64,000 bases of DNA from Siminovitchia acidinfaciens (GCF_003605385.1 NZ_QYTV02000009.1:30423-94422); one strand, 5' to 3'; positions 28,231 to 40,128 are shown, counted from the stretch's first letter. The notes: a model not told the origin generated them from the sequence alone. Program-made: numbers and translations.

Positions 28231-29382
28231 ATGTTTTTGCCAGCGGGAAGCAGAGATGAGATGGGACCGGCTGTAAGCAACCGTTTTTCCGTTATGGAGA
28301 AGTTCAGGAAAGTGGCTGTACTGCGAGGCTACGAACAAATATCGACTCCGGTCGTTGAATATGCATCTACTTTTACAAATGAACATGTGGATATGAAACT
28401 TCAAAATATGCTGAAATGGTTCAATTCTGAAGGCGAAATTGAGGTGCTCCGTCCGGATTGGACTACTTCTATCGCCAGGGCACTGTCTTCGCAGGAACAC
28501 AAGCCGCAAAAATGGGCTTATCAGGGATCAGTTTTTAATACAGATCGGCCAGGGGTTGAGTATCATCAGGCTGGAATTGAGATTCTGCATATGCCGCCTT
28601 TAATGGGAGAGAGCGAGAGCCTGCTGATGGCTCATTCTTTTTTAAAAAGCCTTGGGATAACTGATTACGCGATTGAGCTTGGCCATACCGAGTTGTATGA
28701 AAGCCTTATTCAAGGGCTTGATTTGAAATCCGAGGATGCGGAACGTCTCCGCCAGGCAATGCATGATAAAAAACAGGATGAAGTCTATCAAATCGCACTT
28801 AACAATGGGGACAAGAAAACAGCGGAGGAGCTCGCAGCCCTTGTCGATGCATATGGCGGCATTGAGGTGATCACTGAATATGAAGAACGCTGGAAAGAAA
28901 GAAAAGATCTGCTGGATATGCTTGCCCATCTGAAAAAAGTCGCACAGACCCTGGTAGAATCAGGCGCCAACGATATTCTTGTCGATCTTGGCCGAGTAAA
29001 GAACCTCCCATATTATTCAGGAATGATGTACAGAGGCTTTTTAAAGAAAACAGGTGCTGTCTGCTTCTCTGGCGGACGTTATGACAAGCTTTATGACCGG
29101 TACGGCGGCCATGTTTCTGCTGCCGGGCTTGCGTTTGATGTAGACGTACTTGCAGAGCTTTACAAAGAAGAGTCACCGATGAAAAAAGTCTGCATCATTG
29201 CAAATCCGGAATCGCTCGTTTACGCGGAAAAATTGAGACAGACGTATGAAGGCTGCATTGTTGATGTCCAATCGGAAACAGCTGATTTGGATTATTATGA
29301 TAAAATAGTGAAAATAAAACTTATTGACGGAAAATATGAGGTGTTTGAAAGTGAAACCGATGATCGCACTAACCAAAGGTAG
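28231..29382 (+). CDS. hisZ: ATP phosphoribosyltransferase regulatory subunit
   Basis: A HisRS-like protein without aminoacylation activity that is needed for the short HisG enzyme. The motifs of the class II synthetase fold are seen (SNRFSVMEKFRKVAVLRGYEQI as start of the fold, PVVEY, VLRPDWTTSIARA, GVEYHQAGIEI, YSGMMYRGF, SGGRYDKLYDRYGG in pieces). The length, 383 aa, is normal. It is first in the his operon. No T-box or clear strong promoter could be found upstream; a TTGACT box lies at 28131. Confidence 0.95.
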   Translation: MFLPAGSRDEMGPAVSNRFSVMEKFRKVAVLRGYEQISTPVVEYASTFTNEHVDMKLQNMLKWFNSEGEIEVLRPDWTTSIARALSSQEHKPQKWAYQGSVFNTDRPGVEYHQAGIEILHMPPLMGESESLLMAHSFLKSLGITDYAIELGHTELYESLIQGLDLKSEDAERLRQAMHDKKQDEVYQIALNNGDKKTAEELAALVDAYGGIEVITEYEERWKERKDLLDMLAHLKKVAQTLVESGANDILVDLGRVKNLPYYSGMMYRGFLKKTGAVCFSGGRYDKLYDRYGGHVSAAGLAFDVDVLAELYKEESPMKKVCIIANPESLVYAEKLRQTYEGCIVDVQSETADLDYYDKIVKIKLIDGKYEVFESETDDRTNQR

Positions 29383-29971
29383 GTTAGAAAAGCAGTTTCT
29401 AGCATTTTTACAATCAAAAGGTTACGATATCACGCCTTTAATTGATAAAGGAAGAAAGCTTCAGATCGAGACGGACGATTTCTTTGCGGTATTTGCTAAA
29501 GGAGTAGATGTCGCGACATATGTCGAACACGGGATTGCAGACCTTGGCATAGTTGGGGAAGACATCCTGCTTGAATTTGAACCGGACGTCTACGACCTGC
29601 TTCCGCTACCATTCGGAAAATGCCGTTTGGCGATAGCTGGAGAGCCGGGGGCACCTCGTCCGTTCGGCAAACAGCGGATTGCAACGAAGTTTCCAAATAT
29701 CACGACAAAATATTTCAGAGAACGCGGGAAATCCGTCGACATTGTGAAATTGGAGGGGTCCGTTGAATTAGCCCCGCTTATGGGGCTGGCGGACAATATC
29801 GTGGATATCGTTGAAACAGGCAATACATTAAAAGAAAACGGACTTGTTATCAAAGAGGAAATGTTATCCATTTCCGCACGCTGCATTGCGAACCGGAATT
29901 CTTTAAAACTGAAAAAATCTGTACTGGCACCTCTGATCAATTCTTTCCGTATCAAGGAGGCTGCCATATGA
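29351..29971 (+). CDS. hisG: ATP phosphoribosyltransferase, short form
   Basis: The first committed step of histidine synthesis, joining ATP and PRPP. The 206-residue product is the short form lacking the regulatory ACT-like domain, consistent with HisZ upstream. The motifs are ALTKGRLEK, ADLGIVGEDIL, RIATKFPNITTKYF, GSVELAPLMGLADNIVDIVETGNTLKENGL (in parts). The start is GTG 29351 with GAGGTG 7 bases before it; it overlaps the end of hisZ in another frame. Confidence 0.95.
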   Translation: MKPMIALTKGRLEKQFLAFLQSKGYDITPLIDKGRKLQIETDDFFAVFAKGVDVATYVEHGIADLGIVGEDILLEFEPDVYDLLPLPFGKCRLAIAGEPGAPRPFGKQRIATKFPNITTKYFRERGKSVDIVKLEGSVELAPLMGLADNIVDIVETGNTLKENGLVIKEEMLSISARCIANRNSLKLKKSVLAPLINSFRIKEAAI

Positions 29972-31251
29972 TTCCTTCATATACAACCAGCCAATTCAGA
30001 GAAGCATTCATCTCTACGAAAACGAAAAAACAGTCCTTCGACGATGAAGTTTTAAAGACAGTAAAAAATGTGCTGGAAGATATCCGAGCTCGCGGAGATG
30101 AGGCACTCAAGGAATATACGGAAAAGTTCGACGGCTACAGCGGTGACAGCTGGGAAGTGACAAAGGAAGAAAGAGAAGCGGCCTGGAAGGAAGTCTCCTC
30201 AGACGTCATCGAATCGCTTGAGAGGGCGGCAGCAAATATTAGAAGCTTCCACTCCAAACAGCTTCAGCAGTCGCGGATGATGGAAATGACCGAAGACATC
30301 ATTTCCGGACAGCTCTTCCGTCCAATTGAGCGCGCAGGCATCTACGTTCCTGGGGGAAAGGCGTGCTATCCTTCCACTGTATTGATGAACGCCATTCCTG
30401 CAAGCTTGGCCGGCGTGAAAGAAATTATTATGGTTACACCGGTGAGGGGCGGTCAGAGTATTCCTCCTGTTTTATCTGTAGCTGCAGATATCGCTGGAGT
30501 CACAACTATTTATAAAATAGGCGGCAGCCAAGCGATTGCTGCACTTGCATATGGAACAAACAGTATTCCTTCCGTCGACAAAATTGTCGGTCCGGGTAAC
30601 GCTTATGTGGCTGCTGCCAAATCGCTTGTTTTTGGCGAGGTAGGAATTGATATGATTGCTGGTCCGTCCGAGGTGGCCATCATTGCAGACGAATCGGCTA
30701 ACCCGGTTTTTGTGGCGGCAGACCTGATTGCACAGGCTGAGCATGACGAAAAAGCACGTTCATTTCTTTTTGCAACATCAAAAAAGCTCATAGATGAAAC
30801 TATGGAAGAAGTGAAGACACAATGTGAACAGCTTCCACGAAAATCCATTGCTGAAGTTTCACTTATAAATGAGGGAGCTGCTGTTTTAGTGGACTCAATC
30901 GACGAGGCGTTTGAACTGTCCAACGCCCTTGCTCCTGAGCATTTGGAAATTCAAGTGGAAAATGCTCTGCAGCATTTGAGCAAAGTGAAAAATGCCGGAT
31001 CCGTATTTATCGGCCACTACACGCCGGAAGCGGTCGGTGATTATTTTGCAGGACCGAACCATGTTTTACCCACAGTGGGGACTGCCCGTTTTTCATCAGG
31101 CCTATCTGTTGATGATTTTATTAAAAAAACGACATATGTTTATTACTCTGAAAAGGCATTGCGCAATGCTGCACCGTATGTAGAAACCTTGGCAACAAAG
31201 GAAGAATTGGACGGCCATGCGTATGCTGTGAAAGTGAGGCTGGAACAGTGA
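29968..31251 (+). CDS. hisD: Histidinol dehydrogenase
   Basis: A zinc- and NAD-dependent enzyme that carries out the last two oxidations of histidine synthesis. The key motifs are present: PGGKACYPS, GGSQAIAALAYGT, VGPGNAYVAAAK, AGPSEVAIIAD, QAEHDE, and the C-terminal APEHLEI and GNHVLPT-like segment (GPNHVLPTVGTARF). 427 residues, normal. Starts with an ATG overlapping the hisG stop (ATGA). Confidence 0.97.
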   Translation: MIPSYTTSQFREAFISTKTKKQSFDDEVLKTVKNVLEDIRARGDEALKEYTEKFDGYSGDSWEVTKEEREAAWKEVSSDVIESLERAAANIRSFHSKQLQQSRMMEMTEDIISGQLFRPIERAGIYVPGGKACYPSTVLMNAIPASLAGVKEIIMVTPVRGGQSIPPVLSVAADIAGVTTIYKIGGSQAIAALAYGTNSIPSVDKIVGPGNAYVAAAKSLVFGEVGIDMIAGPSEVAIIADESANPVFVAADLIAQAEHDEKARSFLFATSKKLIDETMEEVKTQCEQLPRKSIAEVSLINEGAAVLVDSIDEAFELSNALAPEHLEIQVENALQHLSKVKNAGSVFIGHYTPEAVGDYFAGPNHVLPTVGTARFSSGLSVDDFIKKTTYVYYSEKALRNAAPYVETLATKEELDGHAYAVKVRLEQ

Positions 31252-32306
31252 GAAAAACCCTTCAAGGAATGTCACCGTATAAAGTGACTTCCGAACAGGC
31301 TGATGTCATCAGGCTTGACAGCAACGAAGCTTATACTAGCCTGCTATCCTATGTAGATTTTTCCGAACTGGAAACAACGCTGTTGAACCGCTATCCTGCT
31401 GAAAGTACGGAAAGCTTGATCGAGGCTTACAGCAAGTTTTCAGGCTTTCCTGCTGAAAATATTTTGGCGGGCAACGGATCTGATGAATGTATTACGCTCA
31501 TTTCCCAATATGCTCTTGATCCTGGAGATCAGGTCATCGTGTTCGAACCTGATTTTTCGATGTATGAAAAAAATGCCCGCGTTATGGGTGCTGAAGTGAC
31601 AACGATCAAGTTGAACGAAGATTTCTCTCTTCCGCTTCAAAAGATCAAAGATGAAATCGAGCGTTTGGCGCCAAAATTATTATTCTTATCTAACCCGAAT
31701 AATCCCACTGGCAGACTGTACGAAAATGAGGAAATCGAAGAATTGATTGCCTCAATGAAACAGGCGGGCGGAATACTCATATTGGATGAAGCGTATATGG
31801 ATTTTTCCGGCGAATCAGCGTTCGCTAAAAAAGTGCTCGATTATGAGAATCTTATCATTCTCAGAACAGCTTCAAAAGCTCTTGGTATGGCGGCGCTCCG
31901 CCTTGGGTTCGTCATATCGAATGACAGGATCGTTGAAGGAATAAGTGCGGTTAAGCCCCCTTATAACGTAAATACGGTTTCTGCGCAGATTGGAACGCAG
32001 CTTTTGAAAAAGCCGGAGCTGTTGGATCAATTTTTAATCATGCAGCTTGCACAAATTGCGGAGCTTGAAGAAATCATGAGTGAATTTTCCAGTAAAGTAG
32101 AGGGATCTGTTTTATACCCAAGCAGCGCGAACTTCTTTTTAATGAGAATGGAAGGTGCCAAGGATTTGGCAGACTACTTATACGAAAGAAAAATAAAAAT
32201 CCGCACGTTTGACAATGGTTCTCTACAGGCTGTCCGGGTTTCAGCGGGGACAGAGGAAGAACATGAAAAGCTGAAAGTGGCACTGATGAATTGGAGTGAC
32301 AAGTAA
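31248..32306 (+). CDS. hisC: Histidinol-phosphate aminotransferase
   Basis: PLP-dependent class I/II aminotransferase acting on imidazole acetol phosphate. PLP-binding Lys in [15 protein letters not shown]; the substrate and cofactor motifs [33 protein letters not shown] are clear. It starts with GTG overlapping the hisD stop (GTGA) and ends TAATG with hisB. In B. subtilis hisC sits in the trp region, so its placement between hisD and hisB is a notable order difference. Confidence 0.93.
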   Translation: MRKTLQGMSPYKVTSEQADVIRLDSNEAYTSLLSYVDFSELETTLLNRYPAESTESLIEAYSKFSGFPAENILAGNGSDECITLISQYALDPGDQVIVFEPDFSMYEKNARVMGAEVTTIKLNEDFSLPLQKIKDEIERLAPKLLFLSNPNNPTGRLYENEEIEELIASMKQAGGILILDEAYMDFSGESAFAKKVLDYENLIILRTASKALGMAALRLGFVISNDRIVEGISAVKPPYNVNTVSAQIGTQLLKKPELLDQFLIMQLAQIAELEEIMSEFSSKVEGSVLYPSSANFFLMRMEGAKDLADYLYERKIKIRTFDNGSLQAVRVSAGTEEEHEKLKVALMNWSDK

Positions 32307-32893
32307 TGCGCCAAGCGTCAAGTAAAAGAGAGACAAGTGAAACGAAAATAGATCTTTCCGTCCTGCTGGATGAACCGTCAGAGGTGAATATCCAGACGGG
32401 AGTCGGTTTTTTTGATCATATGCTGACCGCTTTTGCGCGGCACGGCAGATTCGGACTTAAGGTGAATGTGGAAGGCGACCTGCATATCGACAGCCACCAC
32501 ACAGTGGAGGATACGGGGATTGTTCTAGGGAAGGCGATTAGGGAAGCTCTTGGCGACAAGCAGGGAATCGTACGTTTTGGTACTTCCTACGTGCCGATGG
32601 ATGATGCCCTTGGATTCGTGTCACTTGATATTAGCGGCCGTCCGTTCTTGCACTTTGAAGGCGAATTTAAATTGCAGTCTTTGGGCAATTTCGATACGGA
32701 ACTTGTGCGCGAATTTTTCCAGGCCTTTGCTTTTAACGCGGGAATCACGCTTCATGCCCGGGTTTTATATGGAGAAAATACCCATCATAAAATCGAGGCA
32801 CTTTTCAAAGCCCTTGGACGTGCGTTGAGGGAAGCGGTCAATATCGATCCCGAAATACAAGGGGTTCTTTCAACGAAAGGTTTATTGGAATAA
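32306..32893 (+). CDS. hisB: Imidazoleglycerol-phosphate dehydratase
   Basis: A manganese-dependent dehydratase. The metal-binding motifs [25 protein letters not shown] and [21 protein letters not shown] (partial) show the conserved histidines. 195 residues, the monofunctional form. The ATG overlaps the hisC stop. It is followed not by hisH but by a non-coding repeat. Confidence 0.97.
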   Translation: MRQASSKRETSETKIDLSVLLDEPSEVNIQTGVGFFDHMLTAFARHGRFGLKVNVEGDLHIDSHHTVEDTGIVLGKAIREALGDKQGIVRFGTSYVPMDDALGFVSLDISGRPFLHFEGEFKLQSLGNFDTELVREFFQAFAFNAGITLHARVLYGENTHHKIEALFKALGRALREAVNIDPEIQGVLSTKGLLE

Positions 32894-33013
32894 GAAAAGC
32901 GCAAGGCGCCCGTCTATCGGCGACAAGCACAAGGCGAATTGCGAGGAGGCAGTTTTTCAGCCACCACAGCAATTTGACTTGTGACCTCGAGCCGATGGCG
33001 CCTGGAGCTGGAC
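32894..33013. repeat. Dispersed intergenic repeat, copy 2, in the hisB-hisA gap
   Basis: GC-rich non-coding block with ends GAAAAGCGCAAGGCGCC and GGCGCCTGGAGCTGGAC, similar to the block at 12384-12525. Inside, CAAGGCGAATTGC pairs with GCAATTTGACTTG (two mismatches), so the element folds as a long hairpin. It occupies the place of hisH in the operon. Confidence 0.75.
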
Positions 33014-33106
33014 AAAACGCATACTCTATTCGGAGAGAAGCTTAGCGTAATTTTATCTTTCTTATCATGTAGAAAAATATAAGCAAAACGTTTGCAGGAG
33101 GAACAA

Positions 33107-33805
33107 ATGAAGATTTTACCGGCTATGGACTTAATTGATGGCAAATGCGTCAGGCTTTATCAGGGGGATTTCAATCAAACGACACAGGTAGGCAGCGATC
33201 CTGAATCACAGCTGCAGACGTTTATCGAAGATGGGGCGGAAATCGTCCATATCGTGGACTTGGACGGAGCACGTTCAGGGAAGCCAGAGCAGCTCGAACT
33301 TATTTCCAGGCTCTGTGCCATGTCGACTGTGCCGATCCAGGTTGGCGGAGGAATACGTAGTCTGGATACCGTAAGAGCGTATGCGGAAGCAGGGGTGGAC
33401 CGCATCGTCATCGGTACAGCAGCGGTCGAGGATGAAAACTTTTTAAAAGAAGCGTTGAAAAATTATAAGAAGAATATTGTGATCGGAATCGACGCACGTA
33501 ATGAAAAAGTGGCGGTTTCCGGATGGGAAACCGAGACGGAAGTCGATTATATCGAGTTTGCCAAAAAGATGGAGGAGCTCGGTGTCGAAACGATCGTATT
33601 CACAGATATCTCAAAAGACGGGACGATGCAGGGACCGAATCTGGAACAGTTGAAAAAGATCAGTGATGCAGTCGGTTGTAAAATTGTCGCTTCAGGAGGA
33701 ATCAGGAACCAGGCCGATCTCGATGCCGTAGCGGCACTTGGCATTGGGGAAGCTATCGTCGGAAAGGCTATGTACGAGGGCACGGTAAAATTAAGGAGGT
33801 CATGA
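33107..33805 (+). CDS. hisA: ProFAR isomerase
   Basis: A TIM-barrel isomerase of histidine synthesis. The two catalytic aspartates are seen in PAMDLIDGKCVRL and FTDISKDGTMQGPN, and the phosphate loops in VGGGIRSLDT and ASGGIRNQADL. The start ATG 33107 follows GCAGGAGGAACAA; the in-frame TTG 15 bases upstream is inside the ribosome site. 232 residues, a little shorter at the C-terminus (VKLRRS) than many homologues. Overlaps or abuts hisF. Confidence 0.96.
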   Translation: MKILPAMDLIDGKCVRLYQGDFNQTTQVGSDPESQLQTFIEDGAEIVHIVDLDGARSGKPEQLELISRLCAMSTVPIQVGGGIRSLDTVRAYAEAGVDRIVIGTAAVEDENFLKEALKNYKKNIVIGIDARNEKVAVSGWETETEVDYIEFAKKMEELGVETIVFTDISKDGTMQGPNLEQLKKISDAVGCKIVASGGIRNQADLDAVAALGIGEAIVGKAMYEGTVKLRRS

Positions 33806-33807
33806 TT

Positions 33808-34563
33808 GTGAAAAAAATTATTCCTTGTTTAGACGTAAAAGATGGACAAGTGGTGAAAGGAATTAATTTTGAAGGGCTTCGTCAGATGGGCGACCCGGTG
33901 GAAATGGCCTCGAATTACTCGGATAATGGTGCCGATGAATTGGTGCTTTTGGATATTTCGGCTACAACTGAAGGCAGGGATACGATGGTCGATGTAGTTA
34001 AACGTGTCTCTGAAAAAATTTCAATTCCATTTGCAGTCGGCGGCGGAATCAAAACATTGGATGATATTTCCCGTGTCCTTGATGCAGGGGCAGATAAAGT
34101 CGGAATCAACTCGGCTGCGGTCGACCGTCCAGAGCTGATCAAAGAAGCGGCGCAAAAGTTCGGCTCTGAAAAAATCGTAGCTGCAGTGGATGCCAAGCAA
34201 TTCCCGGACGGTTCATGGCATGTCATGACTCATGGCGGGATGAAGGATGCAGAGCTAGATGCTGTGCAATGGTCCAAAATGCTTGAAGAGCTTGGAGCGG
34301 GTGAAATTTTGTTGACAAGCGTTGACCGTGACGGAATGAAAGACGGCTATGATCTTGAACTGACGAAAGCGATCGTGGACGCGGTTGACATTCCGGTTAC
34401 GGCATCTGGCGGCTGCGGCAATGCAGATCATATTGTTGAAGTGTTTGAAAAGACGGACTGCGCTTCCGCTTTGGCAGCATCCATATTTCACGAGAATACC
34501 GTCAGCATTCCTGAAGTGAAGAAGCTGTGCCGAGGGCAGGGAGTGAACGTCAGTGACTCCTGA
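33808..34563 (+). CDS. hisF: Imidazole glycerol phosphate synthase, cyclase subunit
   Basis: The cyclase half of IGP synthase, a TIM barrel. The catalytic aspartates are in [14 protein letters not shown] and [14 protein letters not shown]. The start is GTG 33808 by ribosome-site spacing (AAGGAGGT ends 7 bases upstream). ATG 33802, which overlaps the hisA stop, fits the homologue N-terminus (MIVKKIIPC) but has almost no spacing. HisF normally works with the glutaminase HisH, which is not encoded in this operon or window. Confidence 0.96.
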   Translation: MKKIIPCLDVKDGQVVKGINFEGLRQMGDPVEMASNYSDNGADELVLLDISATTEGRDTMVDVVKRVSEKISIPFAVGGGIKTLDDISRVLDAGADKVGINSAAVDRPELIKEAAQKFGSEKIVAAVDAKQFPDGSWHVMTHGGMKDAELDAVQWSKMLEELGAGEILLTSVDRDGMKDGYDLELTKAIVDAVDIPVTASGGCGNADHIVEVFEKTDCASALAASIFHENTVSIPEVKKLCRGQGVNVSDS

Positions 34564-35203
34564 TTTTTCCAAAGGGCTGCTTCCCGCCATTGTCGTCGAT
34601 GATAAAAGTGGAGAAGTGCTTATGCTTGCTTACATGGACGAAACAGCTTTTAATAAGACGCTTGAAACAAAGGAGACCTGGTTTTATTCCAGATCCCGAA
34701 AAGAATATTGGAATAAGGGCGCTACATCGGGAAACAAGCAGCGGGTCAAATCCATCCAGTCGGATTGTGATGGCGATACCTTGCTTGTCAGGGTTGATCC
34801 ACTGGGCCCTGCGTGCCATACAGGTGAAATATCCTGCTTCTTTGACACGATTGAAGGCGAGCATGAGGAACTGCCTTTGTCATCCGTTATTTCATCCCTT
34901 GATGACGAGATAAAAGATAGAAAAGCCGATCCCGTCGAGGGCTCCTATACAGCTTATTTATTTGACAAAGGAACAGATAAAATTGCCAAGAAGTTGATCG
35001 AGGAAGCCGGCGAGGTCATCATTGCTGCAAAAAATAACGACAAGGAAGAACTCATCAATGAATTTGGCGACCTTTTTTACCATTGCCTTGTCCTGATGGC
35101 GGATCAGAATGTGCCGCTAGAAGATGTTCTAGCGGAGCTGCGGAACCGTTCATCCAAAAAGGGGAACCTGAAAAAAGAGCGGCCGGATATTGAAAAATGG
35201 TAA
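34553..35203 (+). CDS. hisI: Bifunctional phosphoribosyl-AMP cyclohydrolase / phosphoribosyl-ATP pyrophosphatase
   Basis: A fused HisI-HisE enzyme of 216 residues. The N-terminal cyclohydrolase part (about 1-108) shows [27 protein letters not shown] and the metal-binding CDGDTLL...ACHTG...SCF. The C-terminal pyrophosphatase part (about 112-216) shows [23 protein letters not shown] and [13 protein letters not shown]. It starts with GTG overlapping the hisF stop and is the last gene of the operon. Confidence 0.96.
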   Translation: MTPDFSKGLLPAIVVDDKSGEVLMLAYMDETAFNKTLETKETWFYSRSRKEYWNKGATSGNKQRVKSIQSDCDGDTLLVRVDPLGPACHTGEISCFFDTIEGEHEELPLSSVISSLDDEIKDRKADPVEGSYTAYLFDKGTDKIAKKLIEEAGEVIIAAKNNDKEELINEFGDLFYHCLVLMADQNVPLEDVLAELRNRSSKKGNLKKERPDIEKW

Positions 35204-35223
35204 ATTAGTAAAAAAAAATAATC

Positions 35224-35252
35224 TTGACAGGATTAAATTACCGTGCTAGACT
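35224..35252 (+). promoter_or_regulatory. SigA-type promoter before the SAM riboswitches
   Basis: TTGACA (35224-35229), a 17-base spacer and TAGACT (35247-35252). About 44 bases downstream the first S-box begins. Confidence 0.75.
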
Positions 35253-35295
35253 TCAAATTAGTGATCGTAACCGAACAAAAATAATTAAATACATT

Positions 35296-35445
35296 TCTTA
35301 TCAAGAGTGGTGGAAGGATCTGGCCTGATGACACCCGGCAACCTTAAGTTTGATACTTAAACGGTGCTAAATCCAGCTGAGCGCAATGCTTGGGAAGATA
35401 AGAGGATATATACGATAAAACCTCTCATCTTCCATGAGAGGTTTT
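35296..35445 (+). ncRNA. SAM-I riboswitch (S-box) 1 with terminator
   Basis: The S-box core is clear: CTTATCAAGAGTGGTGGA, GGCCTGATGACACCCGGCAA, GGTGCTAA and closing GAAGATAAGAG (aptamer 35296-35405). A terminator follows: CCTCTCAT / ATGAGAGG with the T-run at about 35442. AGAGG of the P1 3' side can compete with the terminator stem, the usual on/off switch. High SAM should stop transcription. Confidence 0.93.
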
Positions 35446-35474
35446 TAATTTCACAAAAAAAATTAAATAAGGAT

Positions 35475-37464
<1,990 letters not shown>

Positions 37465-37490
37465 AGGGAAAAGAGAAGGAGAATACAACA

Positions 37491-38483
37491 ATGAAAAAAC
37501 TGACATCAATTTTAGCGATCGGCATTATCGGCCTTGCTTTATTAATAACATCCGGCTGCTCCTCCAGTGCCAAATCTGAAGGACAGCCAGAAAAAATCAG
37601 ACTGGACTACGCATATTACTCACCTACAAGCCTTGTACTGAAAAAATTCGGCTTCTTGGAAGAAGAGTTTAAGGATGATGGGATCAAAATCGAATGGACA
37701 TTAAGCCAGGGCAGCAACAAAGCCCTGGAATTCCTGAACAGCAACAGTGTTGATTTCGGGTCAGCCGCTGGAGCTGCAACGTTGATTTCAAAGGCCAACG
37801 GAGCGCCGATTAAAAATGTCTACATCGCCAACAAGCCGGAATGGACAGCGCTTGTAACAACAGCGGATTCCAAAATTAAATCTGTAAAAGATTTAAAAGG
37901 GAAAAAAGTCGCAGCAACACTCGGAACAGATCCTTATATTTTCTTGCTTCGGGCTTTAGATAAAGAAGGTGTGTCCGTCGATGATGTGGAGATTGTCAAC
38001 CTGCAGCATAGTGACGGAGCGACTTCACTGACAAATGGATCAGTGGATGCATGGGCTGGTCTTGATCCTCATATGGCTCGCCTGGAAATTGAAACAGGAG
38101 CCGAATTGTTTTACCGCAATCCTGATTTTAATACGTACGGATTTTTAAACGTACGACAAGATTTTGCTGAAAAGCATCCTGAATATGTAGAGCGTGTGAT
38201 CAAAGCCTACGAGAAGGCAAGACAATGGGTGCTTGATAACCCGGAAGAAGCTGTAAAACTGTTGGCGGAAGAAGCAAGCATCCCGGAAGACGTGGCACGC
38301 ATCCAGCTCGAACGTAATGATTTTTCGGAGCCTGTACCAGGGGATGTTCAAAAAGAAGCGCTTGTAGCAGCGGGTAAAATATTACAAGAGAGTGATGTTA
38401 TCGATTCAGGAGCCGATCTTGAAGAGTTGACTTCAAATCTAATTGATCCGTCATTTGCAAAAGAAGCAATTGAAGGCAAATAA
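37491..38483 (+). CDS. ABC transporter substrate-binding lipoprotein (SsuA/TauA family)
   Basis: A periplasmic-type binding lipoprotein with lipobox ITSGC and an NMT1/SsuA-like fold (RLDYAYYSPTSLVLKKFG, SNSVDFGSAAGAATLIS, IKSVKDLKGKKVAATLGT, GSVDAWAGLDPHMARLE). Such proteins bind sulfonates, taurine, or sometimes other small molecules. It follows the MetY fusion by 26 bp with AAGGAGAATACAAC before the ATG, so it lies under the same SAM riboswitches. A sulfur-source role is therefore well supported by context, the ligand not. Confidence 0.88.
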   Translation: MKKLTSILAIGIIGLALLITSGCSSSAKSEGQPEKIRLDYAYYSPTSLVLKKFGFLEEEFKDDGIKIEWTLSQGSNKALEFLNSNSVDFGSAAGAATLISKANGAPIKNVYIANKPEWTALVTTADSKIKSVKDLKGKKVAATLGTDPYIFLLRALDKEGVSVDDVEIVNLQHSDGATSLTNGSVDAWAGLDPHMARLEIETGAELFYRNPDFNTYGFLNVRQDFAEKHPEYVERVIKAYEKARQWVLDNPEEAVKLLAEEASIPEDVARIQLERNDFSEPVPGDVQKEALVAAGKILQESDVIDSGADLEELTSNLIDPSFAKEAIEGK

Positions 38484-38505
38484 ACTCGGGTAGGAGCGAA
38501 GTGAA

Positions 38506-39351
38506 ATGGCAAAGCATGAAGGTGAATTAGCGTCCGTACTTGTTGCAGAAAGAACGTTGGAAGAGAAAAAAGTCCGGACAAAAAAGAGAAATTTTCAGCC
38601 GTTCATACTTGGAAGTTTACTGCCAATCTTTCTTGTGTTGTCGTGGGAAGTGTTAAGCCGCCTGGGAGTTTTTCCCGCGTATCAGCTGCCGGCCCCTTCG
38701 ACGATATTGGCAACAATTCAAAAGATGGGGCAGGACGGTTCCTTATGGGGGCATGTCGGCATCACAACCTATCGCGTTTTCTTGGGATTTGTATTAGGAA
38801 CGGCTGTAGCGGTGGTTTTAGGTTCATTTGTCGGTTTTTACAAAAAGGCTGAATATCTTTTTGACCCGATGATTCAGGCTTTCCGCTCGATCCCATCATT
38901 GGCGTGGGTGCCATTGTTCATCCTGTGGATGGGAATTGGTGAACCTTCCAAAGTGACGATGATCGCAGTCGGTGTCTTTTTCCCGGTTTACCTGAATATC
39001 GTCAGCGGAATTGCGGGGGTCGACAGAAAATTGATCGAAGTTGGAAAAATGTACGGATTAAGCACGTTCCAGCTTGTCACCAGAGTGATTTTGCCGGCTT
39101 CACTCCCTTCCTTTCTTGTTGGACTGCGAAGCGGTTTGGGCTTAGGCTGGATGTTCGTTGTCGCTGCGGAATTGATGGGAGCCAGTCAAGGTTTGGGTTA
39201 TTTGCTTGTCCTAGGACAAAACACACTTTCCCCGGAGACGATCATTGCAAGTATCATCTTGTTTGCCGTCATTGGAAAGTTGACTGACTGGATTCTCAAA
39301 GTAATTGAAACACGTACATTGCATTGGCAAGACCGGCTTGTGAAGTCGTAA
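38506..39351 (+). CDS. ABC transporter permease (SsuC/TauC family)
   Basis: A BPD_transp_1 permease of 281 residues with an unusually charged N-terminus of about 30 residues and then six helices. The motif (LIEVGKMYGLSTFQLVTRVILPASLPS, in parts) is the EAA loop, and FRSIPSLAWVPLFILWMGIGE is characteristic of the SsuC/TauC group. Third gene of the SAM-controlled operon, ribosome site GGAGCGAAGTGAA. Confidence 0.92.
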   Translation: MAKHEGELASVLVAERTLEEKKVRTKKRNFQPFILGSLLPIFLVLSWEVLSRLGVFPAYQLPAPSTILATIQKMGQDGSLWGHVGITTYRVFLGFVLGTAVAVVLGSFVGFYKKAEYLFDPMIQAFRSIPSLAWVPLFILWMGIGEPSKVTMIAVGVFFPVYLNIVSGIAGVDRKLIEVGKMYGLSTFQLVTRVILPASLPSFLVGLRSGLGLGWMFVVAAELMGASQGLGYLLVLGQNTLSPETIIASIILFAVIGKLTDWILKVIETRTLHWQDRLVKS

Positions 39352-39367
39352 TTCGGAGGGGAAAAAG

Positions 39368-40117
39368 ATGGGCTTGGAATTGAAAAATGTCAGTCGGACA
39401 TTCGCCGGGAAAACAGCGGTCCGGAATATCACTCTATCTGCAAAACCAGGTGAAATTATCGGAATACTTGGTACGAGCGGCTGCGGAAAGAGCACGTTAT
39501 TACGGGCTATTTCCGGGCTGGATAATGAGTATGATGGAGAAATAAAGATTAACGGCCAAACGTCAAAAGAAGTGCATGATGCAACGGGCTTTATTTTTCA
39601 AGAGCCGCGGCTGTTTCCCTGGATAACCGTGCTGGAAAATGTCATTTTCGGATTGAAAGGCAAAAAGGAAGATAAGATCAGCCTTGGAAAACGATACTTG
39701 GAAAGCGTCGGCTTGGGAGGCTGCGAAGATCTTTATCCAAGGCAATTATCGGGCGGGATGGCGCAGCGTGTTGCAATCGCCCGCGCCCTTGTCACATCAC
39801 CGGAAATTCTGTTATTGGATGAGCCATTCAGTGCATTGGATGCTTTTACAAAAATGCAGCTACAAGACTTGCTGCTTGATATTTGGAAAGAGCATAAGAC
39901 GACAATCGTACTGGTCACTCATGACATTGATGAAGCAACGTATTTATGCGATCGGATAGTAATTCTACGAGGACAGCCGGGGGAAATTGCCAAGGAACTG
40001 ACGGTTACTGAAAGCCGGCCTAGGTCGAGGGGAAGCAATGTATTGGCGGAACTAAAAACAGAGATTTTGGAAAGCCTTGATTTGAATAAAGCGGGCAAAG
40101 CCCTGATTTCATCGTAA
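39368..40117 (+). CDS. ABC transporter ATPase (SsuB/TauB family)
   Basis: The 249-residue ATPase of the importer. Walker A is GTSGCGKST, Q-loop in FIFQEPRLFPWITV, signature LSGGMAQRV, Walker B LLLLDEPFSALDA, H-loop VTHDIDEA. The sequence PRLFPW and overall length are typical for SsuB/TauB/NrtC. GGAGGGGAAAAAG precedes the ATG; it completes the three-gene importer. Confidence 0.94.
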   Translation: MGLELKNVSRTFAGKTAVRNITLSAKPGEIIGILGTSGCGKSTLLRAISGLDNEYDGEIKINGQTSKEVHDATGFIFQEPRLFPWITVLENVIFGLKGKKEDKISLGKRYLESVGLGGCEDLYPRQLSGGMAQRVAIARALVTSPEILLLDEPFSALDAFTKMQLQDLLLDIWKEHKTTIVLVTHDIDEATYLCDRIVILRGQPGEIAKELTVTESRPRSRGSNVLAELKTEILESLDLNKAGKALISS

Positions 40118-40128
40118 TGGAGGTATAG

